Both the position numbers and the translations under genes were made by a program. The notes under the pieces were generated by a model. The model was given only the letters and a program-made list of their open reading frames with translations, searched no databases and was not told the origin of the DNA. A stretch of DNA of 64,000 nt, from the NCBI GenBank assembly GCA_938049385.1, contig CALIBQ010000025.1, forward strand, positions 64,427 through 128,426. Direction: 5' to 3'. Source of the DNA: an uncultured Anaerolineae bacterium (lineage in GTDB: Bacteria; Chloroflexota; Anaerolineae; JACIWP01). Within the stretch, counting starts at the first letter, position 1, and each line of letters begins with the position of its first letter. Positions 1-9,125 of this stretch are shown here, in pieces.

Positions 1-1432
1 TGTAATCGTCGTGGATGGGGTTGACTGGGAAAAGAGCTTCCCAGGAACCGGTGCCCCAGCGGTAGTTGGAGTAGCCGCCAAAGCCGGCGCCGGGAGGGCG
101 GTTGTTCTCCGTGGCGCCCACCGTCAGCACGTTCTTGGCAGTGCCCGGCGAACCGATGCGGTCGAGATCAATCACGCCGTTGGCATCGGCGTCGCGGCCG
201 GCGTTGCCGGCGGCGAACAGCACCAGCGCCTGCGGGTTCTGCCACATGTATTCATCGGCATAGCGGGCCGAGGCATCATAGGCGCCGTACGTGTAGTTCG
301 GATAACTGCCTCCTGTCGGATGCCCCCAACTGTTGGTATGGATGCGCGCCCCTTCGGCATAGGCCTGGTTGAAGAGGGTCTTGAGGTCATAGGGGATGCC
401 GCCCAGGCCGCCCTCAGAATCCATAACCGATTGGAATACCAGGCTGGCCTCCGGGGCAACGCCGGCGAAGGAGCTGGCGTACTGGTGCGCGGCCGGGTTG
501 GCGCCGGAGAGGGAGCCGTTGCCCAGCACCGAGCCGGCGACATGCGTGCCGTGTCCTCCCTGCGGCTCTCCGCCGTACCAGAGGCCGTCGCTCCAGTCGC
601 CGGGCCGGCCGAGGGCGAAGGCGCGCACCAGCCGGCCGCGAAAGTCCAGGCTCAAGGTGGACTCACTGCCGGTATCCAGGCCTGTATCGGCCACCGCCAC
701 GATCTGGCCGGCGCCGTACAGATTCGTGCCCAGGCCGGCCAGCGTGCTCTGGGCCTGGTCCACCTGCATGATGGTGCGCGCCCGGTCGTTATACAGCTCC
801 ATAGGGAGATACGGCTCCACCCAGGCGACGCCCGGCAGGCCGGCCAGCGCGGGCACGCGGTCCGCCGGCAGGGTAACGCGCAGGCCGGCGCCCAGCAGTT
901 CGCTCCGAGCAAGCTCCTTCACTGCCCCACCCCAGGCACGCACCTGCGCCTCTACCTCCGCCGCATCCTCGCCGGGGAACAGGCTGATGGACAGCTCCAT
1001 CGGCCCGCTCGCTGTTATCCAGGCGTCCAGCTCTGGGGAGAGCTTGTAGACCATGCGGTACGGCCCGACCCAGCGCACGTGGGGTAAGGCACGTGCGGCA
1101 TCGGCGGACATGCCGGCCGGCAGGCGCACCACAAAGGCAAAATCGGGCACATAGCTCAACAGGCGGATGCCCGCCTCCTCCACCGATTGCTTCCACCCCT
1201 CCTGCACGGGACCTTCGAACTGCAGGAGGTAGTAGGGGCTGGCCGGCGCCGGCCCTTCCAGGGACGCCAGTGGAGCAGGGACGGAGGGTTCGCCGGCGGC
1301 AGGGTCGAAAGTGAAGCGCACGAGGTATATCAGCGGGCCGGGCGGTGCCGGCTGTGGCTGGGCGGCCGAGGGCATGATCCCCAACAGCGCCATAAGCACC
1401 ATGATCACCACGGTCAGACGCCATCTGCTCAT
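1..1432 (-). CDS. Subtilisin-like (S8) secreted serine protease, N-terminal part
   Basis: Exported serine endopeptidase of the subtilase family, cut by the left window edge, so only about 477 N-terminal residues are present. It opens with a basic start and a hydrophobic signal segment (about residues 6-24), followed by a long propeptide-like region to about residue 235. The catalytic Asp (D249 in VADTGLDTG), His (H294 in GHGTHVAGS) and oxyanion Asn (N410 in FAAGNAG) are all visible. The catalytic Ser (GTSMA region) lies outside the window. The start is the ATG at 1432, preceded by AGGAGAG. No certain promoter was found. Family assignment is firm; the substrate is unknown. Extracellular protein turnover is the likely role. 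Confidence 0.9.
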   Translation of the reverse strand, partial: MSRWRLTVVIMVLMALLGIMPSAAQPQPAPPGPLIYLVRFTFDPAAGEPSVPAPLASLEGPAPASPYYLLQFEGPVQEGWKQSVEEAGIRLLSYVPDFAFVVRLPAGMSADAARALPHVRWVGPYRMVYKLSPELDAWITASGPMELSISLFPGEDAAEVEAQVRAWGGAVKELARSELLGAGLRVTLPADRVPALAGLPGVAWVEPYLPMELYNDRARTIMQVDQAQSTLAGLGTNLYGAGQIVAVADTGLDTGSESTLSLDFRGRLVRAFALGRPGDWSDGLWYGGEPQGGHGTHVAGSVLGNGSLSGANPAAHQYASSFAGVAPEASLVFQSVMDSEGGLGGIPYDLKTLFNQAYAEGARIHTNSWGHPTGGSYPNYTYGAYDASARYADEYMWQNPQALVLFAAGNAGRDADANGVIDLDRIGSPGTAKNVLTVGATENNRPPGAGFGGYSNYRWGTGSWEALFPVNPIHDDY

Positions 1433-1518
1433 TTTCGCTCTCCTTTTTCGGTTGGACAACAATATAAACGCTGTCGGGGCAAAACCGATACGCTTGCGGG
1501 GGAACCACGGCCTGAAGG

Positions 1519-2118
1519 TCAGATGAAGACCGCTTCGCCGGCGGTAACCTCGCGCAGTGCGGACCGGAACTCTTCGGACCTATCCTCTGGCACCAGTAGG
1601 TGGAACAGCACCTCTGCCTCGTGTTCGGTCTGCACGACAGAGGCCTGGAACGCCTGCGCCTGCCGCTGGACCGCTTCGTACCAGCGGTACGGGACGCGCA
1701 CGCACAGGCGCACTTGATCCACCCGTTCTGTTCGCGGCAGGGCATCCACGGCCATGCGGGCGGCTCGGGAGTAGGCGCGCACCAGGCCGCCGGTGCCCAA
1801 CTTCACCCCGCCGAAATAACGGGTGATGACGACGACGACATCGCCCAGGCCGGCATTCTGGAGTACCGAGAGCGCCGGCGGGCCGGCGGTGCCGCCCGGC
1901 TCTCCGTCATTGTGGCAGGCGTACTGGCTGGTAGGCCCGAAGCCCACCACGTAGGCCCAGACGTTGTGGGTAGCGTCATGGAACTCGGCTTTGATGGCGT
2001 TGATGAAAGCCATGGCCTCTTCGACGGAACCGGCCGGCCCGGCGGTAGCGATGAAGCGGGAGCCTTTTTCCATGAACTCGATGCGGACGGTGCCGGCCGG
2101 CACCGGGTATCGCGCCAT
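1519..2118 (-). CDS. yigZ: YigZ/IMPACT family protein (UPF0029)
   Basis: A 199-residue member of the YigZ/IMPACT family, full length for bacterial members. The N-terminal UPF0029 domain carries the hallmark stretch around FGPTSQYACHNDGEPGGTAG, followed by ITRYFGGVKLGTGGLVRAYS. The C-terminal part (about residues 130-199) matches the ferredoxin-like DUF1949 domain. Eukaryotic IMPACT modulates GCN2; the bacterial role is poorly defined, with proposed links to translation or nucleic-acid binding. It stands alone, divergent from the LarA-like gene, with its own candidate promoter. Family assignment is certain and function is not. Confidence 0.93.
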   Translation of the reverse strand: MARYPVPAGTVRIEFMEKGSRFIATAGPAGSVEEAMAFINAIKAEFHDATHNVWAYVVGFGPTSQYACHNDGEPGGTAGPPALSVLQNAGLGDVVVVITRYFGGVKLGTGGLVRAYSRAARMAVDALPRTERVDQVRLCVRVPYRWYEAVQRQAQAFQASVVQTEHEAEVLFHLLVPEDRSEEFRSALREVTAGEAVFI

Positions 2119-2148
2119 ACAGCCCTTCCACGAGAGATGTACAGCACT

Positions 2149-2176
2149 AGTATACTATGTTCGGTGGAAAACACAA
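2149..2176 (-). promoter_or_regulatory. Candidate promoter of yigZ
   Basis: On the minus strand TTGTGT (2171-2176) lies 16 bp from TATACT (2149-2154), about 30 bp upstream of the yigZ ATG. It is moderate quality and is supported by its position in the divergent intergenic region. Confidence 0.5.
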
Positions 2177-2190
2177 CCCCGCAATCTCCA

Positions 2191-2219
2191 TTGACGCCGG
2201 CAGACCAGCAGGATATAAT
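2191..2219 (+). promoter_or_regulatory. SigA-type promoter of the larA-like gene
   Basis: TTGACG (2191-2196), 17 bp, TATAAT (2214-2219). Transcription should start near 2226, which leaves a leader of about 90 nt and rules out the longer in-frame start at 2157. Confidence 0.8.
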
Positions 2220-2315
2220 GAAAACGTGGGACAGCAGGATTTCATCTACTTTATCCCTGGATGCCGTGTGTCAGCAGTTTTTCTTTACGGGCCAAAAGCC
2301 CAAAAGGAGTGTTTG

Positions 2316-3641
2316 ATGTGCGCAGACCGTATCCCCATTGATATTCCCTTTGGCAGTACGCGACAGCGGGTGGAAATCCCCGCCGGCCAGCTCGCCGGCG
2401 TCTGCTGGCCGGCGCCCGTCCCCACTGCACCGGACCCCGAAGCCCATTTGCGCCAGGTGATCCAGGAAGGGCTGGAGCGCACCGCCATCACCGCTAAGGC
2501 AAAACCCGGCGCCCGGGTCTGCCTGGTGGTGACCGACCGCACCCGCTCCACGCCCAACCGCCAGATCGTCCCCATCCTCATCGAGGAACTGGAGAAGCTG
2601 GGCATCCGGGACGAGGACATCACCATCATGGTGGGGGTGGGGATGCACGCCGCCGACAGCCCGGAGGCCATCGAGGCCAATCTGGGGCCGGCGGTTGCCC
2701 GGCGCTTCCCCGTGCTGAACAACGAGCCGGATAACCAAGCGGTCATGGTGCACCTGGGCACCACTTCCCTGGGCACGCCGGTGGAGGTGCATCAGCGTTT
2801 TGCCGAGGCGGATATCCGCATCGGCACCGGGTTGGTCAATCCCTGCATGCTGGCCGGCTGGTCGGCCGGCGCCAAAATCGTCCTGCCCGGCGTCGCCAGC
2901 CGGCGCTGTATCTACGAGAACCACAAGCGCTTCACTGGCATCCTGGCGGAACTGCGCTGTGGCTCCCTGCTGGGCGTCATGCCGCCGGCCAACATTGTGC
3001 GCTCGGACCTGGAGGAGGCGGCCGATATCGTCGGCATCGACATGGTGGTGGACGTCCTGCTGGACGCCGGCCGCAATCTGGTGCGCGCCTTCGCCGATCG
3101 CCATCTGCCGGCACACCGCGCGGCCGTGGAGTTCATGCGCCCCTACGTCGAGGTCTCTTTGCCCGAAAAGGTGGATATCCTTATCGCAGGCGTCGGAGAT
3201 GCCGGCTACGAGGTCAGCCTTTTCCAGGGCGGGTCGCGGGTCTGCGGCGGCGCCGACCGCTATCTGAAGCCGGGCGGGACCCTCATCCTAGTGAATCAGT
3301 GCCGCGAAGGGATTTACGAGGGCTTTGAGCACGAGGAGTTCCGCCAGTGGATGCGGGAGATGCCGACGCCGGCGGAGCTTCGCCGGCTGACCGAGGCGCT
3401 GGAGATCGGCGGGGAGAAGAGCTGTGTGCTGTACACCTTCTCATGGCTCCTGCATGAGATGCAATGCCGCATCGTTGTAGTGGCGGAGGGAATGGGGCCA
3501 GCGGAACTGCGCGAGGTGCACCTGGATTACGCGGAACATGTTCAGCCGGCGCTGGATGCCGCGCTGGCCGACTACGGCCCGGGCGCATCCGTCGGGGTCA
3601 TGCCCTACGGCGCGCTGGTGCTCCCCATCCTGCGAGAGTGA
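2316..3641 (+). CDS. LarA-family (nickel-pincer racemase-like, DUF2088) protein
   Basis: A 441-residue protein of the LarA superfamily, whose founder is the nickel-dependent lactate racemase that uses a pyridinium-thiocarboxylate pincer cofactor covalently held on a Lys. The start is the ATG at 2316 behind AAGGAG (2304-2309). Visible motifs are DRTR (74-77), H111, K187 in AGWSAGAK, and H203 in YENH. These align with LarA H108, K184 and H200 at a constant offset of three. The position of catalytic H174 is Cys177 here, so lactate racemization should not be assumed; another hydroxyacid racemase or epimerase is possible. LarB, LarC and LarE are not in the window. The gene is monocistronic or runs into birA (23 bp gap). 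Confidence 0.85.
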   Translation: MCADRIPIDIPFGSTRQRVEIPAGQLAGVCWPAPVPTAPDPEAHLRQVIQEGLERTAITAKAKPGARVCLVVTDRTRSTPNRQIVPILIEELEKLGIRDEDITIMVGVGMHAADSPEAIEANLGPAVARRFPVLNNEPDNQAVMVHLGTTSLGTPVEVHQRFAEADIRIGTGLVNPCMLAGWSAGAKIVLPGVASRRCIYENHKRFTGILAELRCGSLLGVMPPANIVRSDLEEAADIVGIDMVVDVLLDAGRNLVRAFADRHLPAHRAAVEFMRPYVEVSLPEKVDILIAGVGDAGYEVSLFQGGSRVCGGADRYLKPGGTLILVNQCREGIYEGFEHEEFRQWMREMPTPAELRRLTEALEIGGEKSCVLYTFSWLLHEMQCRIVVVAEGMGPAELREVHLDYAEHVQPALDAALADYGPGASVGVMPYGALVLPILRE

Positions 3642-3664
3642 GCGCCGCGGATGTGAGATAGTGT

Positions 3665-4552
3665 ATGATGCTGGGTTCCGATCAAGCCGTGTACGAGCCG
3701 CTGTCGCCGGCGGTGCTCTTGGCCGGCATGCCGACGCGTCGGCTGGGCCGCCCCCTCATTTATCATCGGGTCATTGACTCCACCAACGAGGAAGCGCGCC
3801 GCCTGGCCGCCGCCGGCAGTCCGGAAGGCACGCTGGTCATCGCAGAGACCCAAACCGCCGGCCGGGGTCGGCGTGGCCGGCGCTGGGTGGCGCCCGCCGG
3901 CCGCTGTCTGCTATTCTCCCTCCTGCTGCGCCCGAAACTGCCGCCGGCGCGTCTCTTTGCCCTGACCATGGCCGCCGGCCTGGCGGTGCGGGGGGCAGTG
4001 ATGGACCAGCTTGGGCTTGTGCCGGCGCTCAAATGGCCCAATGACGTGTATATCGCCGGCCGCAAGGCCGCCGGCATCCTGGTGGAAAGCGCTTTCGCCG
4101 GCGGGGAGCTAGATTTTATGGTGCTCGGCATCGGCATCAACGTCAACGTGCGGCCGGAGGAGCTGGCGGAACCCACGGCAGGGGATCATGATGATCGCAC
4201 GCTGGGGCGGTTATCCGATACTGCCACCAGCCTGATGGCGGCGGCCGGCCGGCCGGTAAGCCGGCAGGAACTGCTGTGGGGCATCCTGCGCCGTTTCGAG
4301 GGCTGGTACGAGCGCATCCTGGCCGGCGAGTCGCCCCTGGAGGAATGGAAAGGCGCGCTGATGGAATGGGGGCAGGAGGTAGCGATCGAGGCCGGCGGCG
4401 AGCGCATTGTCGGCCGCGTCGTGGAGGTGACGGATGACGGTGCATTGGGGTTGGCACTGCCCGACGGCCGACTTCGCTGCTTCTACGGCGGCGAGGCCAG
4501 CCTGCGCCCGAGGCCGGCATGGGCAGGGGATAACTTGCCAGAAACCTCATAG
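3665..4552 (+). CDS. birA: Biotin--[acetyl-CoA-carboxylase] ligase
   Basis: Monofunctional biotin protein ligase of 295 residues. It activates biotin with ATP and transfers it to a Lys of carboxyl-carrier proteins. The catalytic domain shows DSTNEEARR (38-46), the biotinyl-AMP loop GRGRRGRRW (72-80), KWPNDVYI, KAAGILVE and GIGINVN. The C-terminal SH3-like domain follows from about residue 235. There is no N-terminal helix-turn-helix, so it should not be a repressor. Two adjacent ATGs (3665, 3668) are possible starts, with only a weak ribosome site. Its 3' end contains the nusA promoter. Confidence 0.94.
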   Translation: MMLGSDQAVYEPLSPAVLLAGMPTRRLGRPLIYHRVIDSTNEEARRLAAAGSPEGTLVIAETQTAGRGRRGRRWVAPAGRCLLFSLLLRPKLPPARLFALTMAAGLAVRGAVMDQLGLVPALKWPNDVYIAGRKAAGILVESAFAGGELDFMVLGIGINVNVRPEELAEPTAGDHDDRTLGRLSDTATSLMAAAGRPVSRQELLWGILRRFEGWYERILAGESPLEEWKGALMEWGQEVAIEAGGERIVGRVVEVTDDGALGLALPDGRLRCFYGGEASLRPRPAWAGDNLPETS

Positions 4553-4563
4553 CATGTTATAAT
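4535..4563 (+). promoter_or_regulatory. SigA-type promoter of nusA, partly inside birA
   Basis: TTGCCA (4535-4540), 17 bp, TATAAT (4558-4563). The -35 box lies in the last codons of birA and the -10 lies just after its stop. Transcription would start near 4570, about 120 nt upstream of the nusA start. Confidence 0.85.
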
Positions 4564-4596
4564 ATCGGTACAGTCGGAGCGAAGACGTATTCTCGG

Positions 4597-4623
4597 AAAA
4601 GTGGGGGGTTCCTTCCCACTTTT
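4597..4623 (+). terminator. Terminator-like hairpin in the nusA leader
   Basis: AAAAGTGGG (4597-4605) and CCCACTTTT (4615-4623) form a perfect 9-bp stem with a 9-nt loop, followed by a T-rich tail (CTTGTT). It lies between the nusA promoter and the nusA start. It could be an attenuator, or could simply end read-through from birA. Confidence 0.6.
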
Positions 4624-4690
4624 CTTGTTATCAGGGTTTTTCAGGCCTGACGGGTATGGCTGTTTTTGTGTTAAGGAGAGAGCGAGAGCA

Positions 4691-6160
4691 ATGAGAAACG
4701 AATTTATCCTGGCGGTGAATCAGGTGTGCGCCGAGCGCCAGTTGTCGAAAGAGGTGGTACTGGAAGCGGTGGAAGCCGCCTTGGTAACCGCCTACAAGCG
4801 CAACTTTGGCGCGGCCGGCAACGTCTCCGCCAAAATTGACCCTGAGACCGGCGAAGTAAAGGTCTACGCCCATAAGACCGTGGTGGAAGAGGTCAAGGAC
4901 CCACGGGTGCAGATCACCCTGGCCGAAGCGCGCCAGATCAGGCCCGATGCCGAGCTGGGGGATGTCGTCCTCATCGAGACGACCCCCAAGGACTTCGGCC
5001 GCATTGCCGCGCAAACGGCCAAGCAGGTCATCCTTCAGCGCATCCGCGAGGCAGAGCGCGACGCGCTTTATCAGGCCTTCGCCGAGCAAGAAGGGGAGAT
5101 CATCAACGGGGTCATCCAGAGCATTGATGCCCATGCTATTGTGGTGAACCTGGGCAAGGCAGAGGCGACACTGCCGAAGGCGGAACAGATACCCGGCGAG
5201 CGCTACCGCCTCAATCAGCGCATTCGGGCCTATGTGCTGGAGGTCGAGAAGACCTCGCGCGGGCCGCGTATCGTGCTTTCGCGCGCCCATCGCAACATGC
5301 TGCGCCGGCTGTTGGAGCTGGAAGTGCCGGAAATCGCCAACGGCGCAGTCGAGATCAAAGCCATCGCTCGCGAGGCCGGCAGTCGCTCTAAAGTCGCTGT
5401 GGCGGCGCTCCGCCCAGGCGTGGACCCAGTCGGCTCCTGCGTCGGCATGCGGGGCACCCGCATCCAGGGCATCGTCAACGAGCTGAACGGCGAGAAAATT
5501 GATGTCGTCGAGTGGAGCCCCGACCCTGCCGTCTTCATCGCCAACGCGCTCAGCCCCGCCCAGGTGGCGAAAGTGCACCTGTACGAGGATGCAGAGGGCG
5601 GCAAGACCGCACTGGTCATCGTGCCGGACAAACAGCTCTCGCTGGCCATTGGCAAAGAAGGACAGAACGCCCGTCTGGCGGCCAAACTGACCGGCTGGCG
5701 GATTGACATCAAGAGCACTTCCGAGGCGGCCGCCGAGATGTTCGCGCCGGCCCAGCCCAAGCCGGAACCGAAGCCGGTGAGCGCCGAAGACCTGCTGGCA
5801 CGCGCCGAGGCGATCCTGGCCTCGCGCCCGCCGGCCGAGGAACCCGAACCGGTGGAAGAAGCGGTGAAGATATGGCTCGATGACGAGGAACTGCCGGCCG
5901 CCGGCGAGGAGCCCGTCGCGGCAGAGGCTCCGACGGCGGAAGCCGCTGTGCTGGAGGACGCAGAAAATAATGAGGAGGCACCAGAGCCGGCCGCACTGGA
6001 CATCCTGCGCTGGGACCCGAACGCCGATGACGATGAGTTCGAGCCGCGCAGTAAACCCAAGGACAAGCGCGCCGCGCTGGAATTCGACGAGGCCACCGGC
6101 AAGCTGGTGGTAAAGCGCCAGCGCAAGCCCAGCCGCCAGCGTTCCGAATGGGACTCCTGA
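4691..6160 (+). CDS. nusA: Transcription termination/antitermination factor NusA
   Basis: RNA polymerase-binding factor of 489 residues that modulates pausing, termination and antitermination. The start is the ATG at 4691 after AAGGAGAG. The domain order is an N-terminal polymerase-binding domain (1-125), an S1 RNA-binding domain (about 130-200, [12 protein letters not shown] onward), then two KH domains (about 200-350; [19 protein letters not shown] and [18 protein letters not shown]). An acidic low-complexity tail of about 130 residues, rich in Ala, Glu and Pro, ends in a basic patch; it replaces the acidic repeats of E. coli NusA. It heads the ylxR/infB block. rimP, the usual upstream neighbour, is missing here. 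Confidence 0.97.
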   Translation: MRNEFILAVNQVCAERQLSKEVVLEAVEAALVTAYKRNFGAAGNVSAKIDPETGEVKVYAHKTVVEEVKDPRVQITLAEARQIRPDAELGDVVLIETTPKDFGRIAAQTAKQVILQRIREAERDALYQAFAEQEGEIINGVIQSIDAHAIVVNLGKAEATLPKAEQIPGERYRLNQRIRAYVLEVEKTSRGPRIVLSRAHRNMLRRLLELEVPEIANGAVEIKAIAREAGSRSKVAVAALRPGVDPVGSCVGMRGTRIQGIVNELNGEKIDVVEWSPDPAVFIANALSPAQVAKVHLYEDAEGGKTALVIVPDKQLSLAIGKEGQNARLAAKLTGWRIDIKSTSEAAAEMFAPAQPKPEPKPVSAEDLLARAEAILASRPPAEEPEPVEEAVKIWLDDEELPAAGEEPVAAEAPTAEAAVLEDAENNEEAPEPAALDILRWDPNADDDEFEPRSKPKDKRAALEFDEATGKLVVKRQRKPSRQRSEWDS

Positions 6161-6192
6161 TCGCGAGGCTGGCGGGATAAGGAAGCGGGAAG

Positions 6193-6486
6193 ATGGCGCC
6201 CAAGCATATCCCCATGCGCACATGCGTGGCATGCCGGCAAACACAGCCCAAGCGCTCGTTGGTGCGGGTGGTGCGCACACCCGAGGGCCAGATCGTGGTG
6301 GACCCGACGGGCAAGCGCGCTGGCCGCGGCGCCTATCTCTGCCGCCGGCGCTCCTGCTGGGAGCTGGCGCTGAAGCGCGGCTCCTTGGAACATGCGCTGA
6401 AGACCACCTTGTCGGAAGAGGAGCGCGCCCAACTGCGGGAACATATGGAGGGCATGCCCGAGGAAGCCGGCGATGAGATGCTGTAA
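6193..6486 (+). CDS. ylxR: YlxR/RnpM family RNA-binding protein
   Basis: A 97-residue YlxR (DUF448) protein, usual length for the family and in its classic place between nusA and infB. It has the conserved start [20 protein letters not shown] and the GRGAYLCR motif. Bacillus and clostridial homologues bind the RNase P RNA (hence the name RnpM) and modulate its activity. It lies 32 bp after nusA and is probably co-transcribed. Cys residues in CVAC and in the CRRRSC region could hold a metal, but this is not established. Confidence 0.92.
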   Translation: MAPKHIPMRTCVACRQTQPKRSLVRVVRTPEGQIVVDPTGKRAGRGAYLCRRRSCWELALKRGSLEHALKTTLSEEERAQLREHMEGMPEEAGDEML

Positions 6487-6793
6487 TAATCCTCGCCCCT
6501 TTCCCTGTGCACGGGGAGGGATGTAGGGGATAAAAAGTGGACATCACCATGGGAACGGTATGGGGACAGCGGGAGAAGACGCGGAGGAGCATATGAGCAC
6601 GTAAGCAGGCGCCTGTGTGCGGACATATGTCCGCGAAAACGTGCTGAACGGGGAAATATCCACATATTCCTCCTGAACGAATGCCTCCGCGAATCCACCC
6701 GTTATCCTCACTGGCCTGTCTTCCGCGAACCAGGAATCCGTCTGGTCCAGCGGGAAGTCAGCATATGCTGATTCACGAAATTGTCGGAAAAAT
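6487..6793. other. Intergenic region before infB with two CATATG-centred palindromes
   Basis: No coding capacity is evident in this 307-bp stretch. It holds two perfect palindromes: GCGGACATATGTCCGC (6619-6634) and TCAGCATATGCTGA (6758-6771). Both are centred on CATATG, and the second ends 22 bp before the infB -35 box. A C-rich/G-rich imperfect hairpin just after ylxR (about 6495-6522) could end the nusA-ylxR transcript. The palindromes look like operator half-sites, but the binding protein is unknown. Confidence 0.55.
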
Positions 6794-6822
6794 TTTACAA
6801 AAGCCCAGATTATTTATACAAT
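6794..6822 (+). promoter_or_regulatory. SigA-type promoter of infB
   Basis: TTTACA (6794-6799), 17 bp, TACAAT (6817-6822). The leader to the infB start is about 75 nt and contains a stem-loop, so infB has its own promoter apart from nusA. Confidence 0.8.
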
Positions 6823-6842
6823 GATAGTTGGGTAACGCTGGG

Positions 6843-6879
6843 CCCGCTGGCAGGATAGCAAGCCCTGCCGGCGAGCGGG
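6843..6879 (+). other. Stem-loop in the infB 5' leader
   Basis: CCCGCT (6843-6848) pairs with AGCGGG (6874-6879), and GGCAGG (6849-6854) pairs with CCTGCC (6864-6869), with a 4-nt bulge. It starts about 14 nt after the predicted transcription start and has no U-tract, so it is a leader structure and not a terminator. Confidence 0.5.
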
Positions 6880-6903
6880 GGACCCGACTGGAAAGGAGCA
6901 GGA

Positions 6904-9081
6904 GTGTCCATGACCAAACCGAACAAACCTACCGTCGAGGAAAAAGCGAAGGAAAGCGCGAAAAAGCCGGATAAAGCCCGGGAGAAGCCGGCGCGCGCCC
7001 CAGAAGAAGAGGATTTGCTGGGGCCGGACCTGCTGGGTAAGCGCCGTCTGCGCATATTACGGGACTTTGAAATCGAAGAGGAAGATGCAGAGGACGAAAT
7101 GCTGAAACTGCGCGCGCCGGCTCGCCGCAAGGTGCGCTCACCGGATGAAGAGAAGGTCGAGGAGAAGGTCCTGGATCGCCGGCCGAAGCCGGGAGCCGCC
7201 AAAAAACCCAAGCCCGCGCCAACTCCTGCGGCCCGGCCGCTAAAGAAGGAAAGGCACGCGGACTCCACTCCTGCTCATACGCCGGAAAAGCCGGCGGAAA
7301 AGGTGCTGGTACTGCCAGCCAGCATCAGTGTGCGCGATCTGGCCGGCAAGATGGGCATCAGCCCCATTGACGTCATCAAGGAGCTGATGAACAACGGCGT
7401 GATGGCCAACATCAACCAGATGATTGACTTTGACACGGCGGCCATCGTCGCCTCGGAGCTGGGCTTTACCCCAGTGGAGGAGAAGCCGGCGGAGCCTGAG
7501 GAAGCCGAGGAAAAGGCGCCGGAGAAGGCCAAGCCGCTGTGGAAGCTCATCTGCGAGCGGGAGGACCCGAGCAAGCTGAAGCCGCGCCCGCCGGTGGTGA
7601 CGGTGCTGGGCCATGTAGACCACGGCAAGACGACTCTGCTGGACGCCATCCGGCATGCCAATGTGGCGGCCAGCGAGGCCGGCGGCATCACTCAGCGCAT
7701 CGGTGCCTACCAGGTGGAAGTGCATGGGAAGAAAATCACCTTCATCGACACGCCGGGCCATGAGGCGTTTACCGCCATGCGCGCCCGGGGTGCCCAGGTG
7801 ACCGACCTGGCGGTGCTGGTAGTGGCCGCGGATGACGGCGTCATGCCGCAGACGCGCGAGGCCATCAACCATGCGCGCGCCGCGCAGGTGCCCATCCTGG
7901 TGGCCCTGAACAAGATTGATAAGCCCAACGCCAACCCGGAGCGGGTGAAACAGCAGTTGGCCGATGAGGGCCTGGTGGTGGAAGATTGGGGCGGCGATGT
8001 CATCTGTGTGCCCATTTCCGCCAAGCTGGGCCAGGGCATTGACGAGCTGTTGGAGAACATCCTGCTGGTCACCGAAGTGGCGGAGCTGAAGGCCAATCCG
8101 GACTGCCCGGCCATGGGCACGGTGCTGGAGAGCAAGATTGACAAGGCGCGCGGCCCTATCGCCACCCTGCTGGTGCAGAACGGCACCCTGCGCTTGGGCG
8201 ATAACGTGGTCGCCGGCGAGGTGTACGGGCGCGTGCGCGCCATGTTCGACGACCGCGGCAGCCTGGTCAAAGAGGCGCCGCCTTCCACGCCTGTGGCGGT
8301 GCTGGGGCTTTCCGGCCTGCCAAGCCCGGGCGATACGTTCGAGGTGGTGGCCTCGGAGCGCGAGGCCAAAGCCATCGCCGAGGAGCGCATCCGCCAGCGG
8401 GAGGCCGCGGCTGTCCGGGCCGCCCGGCGTGTGCTGACACTGGAGGACATCGCCAGCCGCATCAAAGCCGGCCAGGCCAAGGAGCTGAACATCATCCTCA
8501 AGGCCGATGTCCAAGGTGCTATCGAACCCATCGTCAAATCCCTGGAGCGGCTGGGGGATGAGGAACTGCGGGTCAAAATCCTGCATACCGGCACCGGCAA
8601 TATCAGCGAGTCGGACGTGATGCTGGCCGCCGCCTCGGATGCCATTGTGGTGGGCTTCGGCGTGCAGGTGGACCAGGCCGCCCGCCGGCTGGCGGAGCAG
8701 GAAGGCGTTGACATCCGCCTGTACACCGTCATCTACATGCTCCTGGAAGACATAGAGAAGGCACTCAAAGGCATGCTGGAGCCCAAGTTCGAGGAGAAGG
8801 TGCTCGGCCATGCCGAGGTGCGGGCGGTCTTCAAGGTCTCCAAGCTGGGCCAGGTCGCCGGCTGTTACGTCATGGACGGCGTCATCACGCGCGATGCCCA
8901 GGTGCGGGTGCACCGCGGCGACGCCGTGGTATTCGAAGGTCGGGTGGCCTCGCTGAAGCGCTTCACCGAGGACGTGAAGGAGGTCGCCGCCGGCTTCGAA
9001 TGCGGCATCGGCCTGGACGGCTTCGCCGACTTCCGCGAGGGCGATATCCTGGAATTCTACCGCAAACAGCAAGTCCAGTAA
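6904..9081 (+). CDS. infB: Translation initiation factor IF-2
   Basis: GTPase of 725 residues that brings initiator tRNA to the 30S subunit and promotes subunit joining. A charged, Lys/Glu/Pro-rich N-terminal region (1-130) precedes the IF2_N fold (about 135-190). The G domain has G1 GHVDHGKTT (about 235-243), switch [11 protein letters not shown]3 DTPGHEAF, G4 NKID and G5 SAKLGQG. Domains II, III and IV follow to the end ([24 protein letters not shown]). GTG at 6904 and ATG at 6910 are both served by nearby AGGAG sequences. It is shorter at the N-terminus than the enterobacterial protein. rbfA follows after 44 bp. Confidence 0.97.
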   Translation: MSMTKPNKPTVEEKAKESAKKPDKAREKPARAPEEEDLLGPDLLGKRRLRILRDFEIEEEDAEDEMLKLRAPARRKVRSPDEEKVEEKVLDRRPKPGAAKKPKPAPTPAARPLKKERHADSTPAHTPEKPAEKVLVLPASISVRDLAGKMGISPIDVIKELMNNGVMANINQMIDFDTAAIVASELGFTPVEEKPAEPEEAEEKAPEKAKPLWKLICEREDPSKLKPRPPVVTVLGHVDHGKTTLLDAIRHANVAASEAGGITQRIGAYQVEVHGKKITFIDTPGHEAFTAMRARGAQVTDLAVLVVAADDGVMPQTREAINHARAAQVPILVALNKIDKPNANPERVKQQLADEGLVVEDWGGDVICVPISAKLGQGIDELLENILLVTEVAELKANPDCPAMGTVLESKIDKARGPIATLLVQNGTLRLGDNVVAGEVYGRVRAMFDDRGSLVKEAPPSTPVAVLGLSGLPSPGDTFEVVASEREAKAIAEERIRQREAAAVRAARRVLTLEDIASRIKAGQAKELNIILKADVQGAIEPIVKSLERLGDEELRVKILHTGTGNISESDVMLAAASDAIVVGFGVQVDQAARRLAEQEGVDIRLYTVIYMLLEDIEKALKGMLEPKFEEKVLGHAEVRAVFKVSKLGQVAGCYVMDGVITRDAQVRVHRGDAVVFEGRVASLKRFTEDVKEVAAGFECGIGLDGFADFREGDILEFYRKQQVQ

Positions 9082-9125
9082 GGATACATGCCCGGCTGAC
9101 AGTTGGGCTGGGCGTTGAAGGGAAG

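Noticed and set aside
4631-6592. Long minus-strand ORF of 653 codons antisense to nusA
   Set aside because: GC-rich coding bias leaves few stops in antisense frames; the plus-strand frame is clearly NusA and YlxR.
7240-9072. Minus-strand ORF of 610 codons antisense to infB
   Set aside because: Shadow of IF-2; composition is His/Gln/Asp-rich as expected for antisense, with no family motif.
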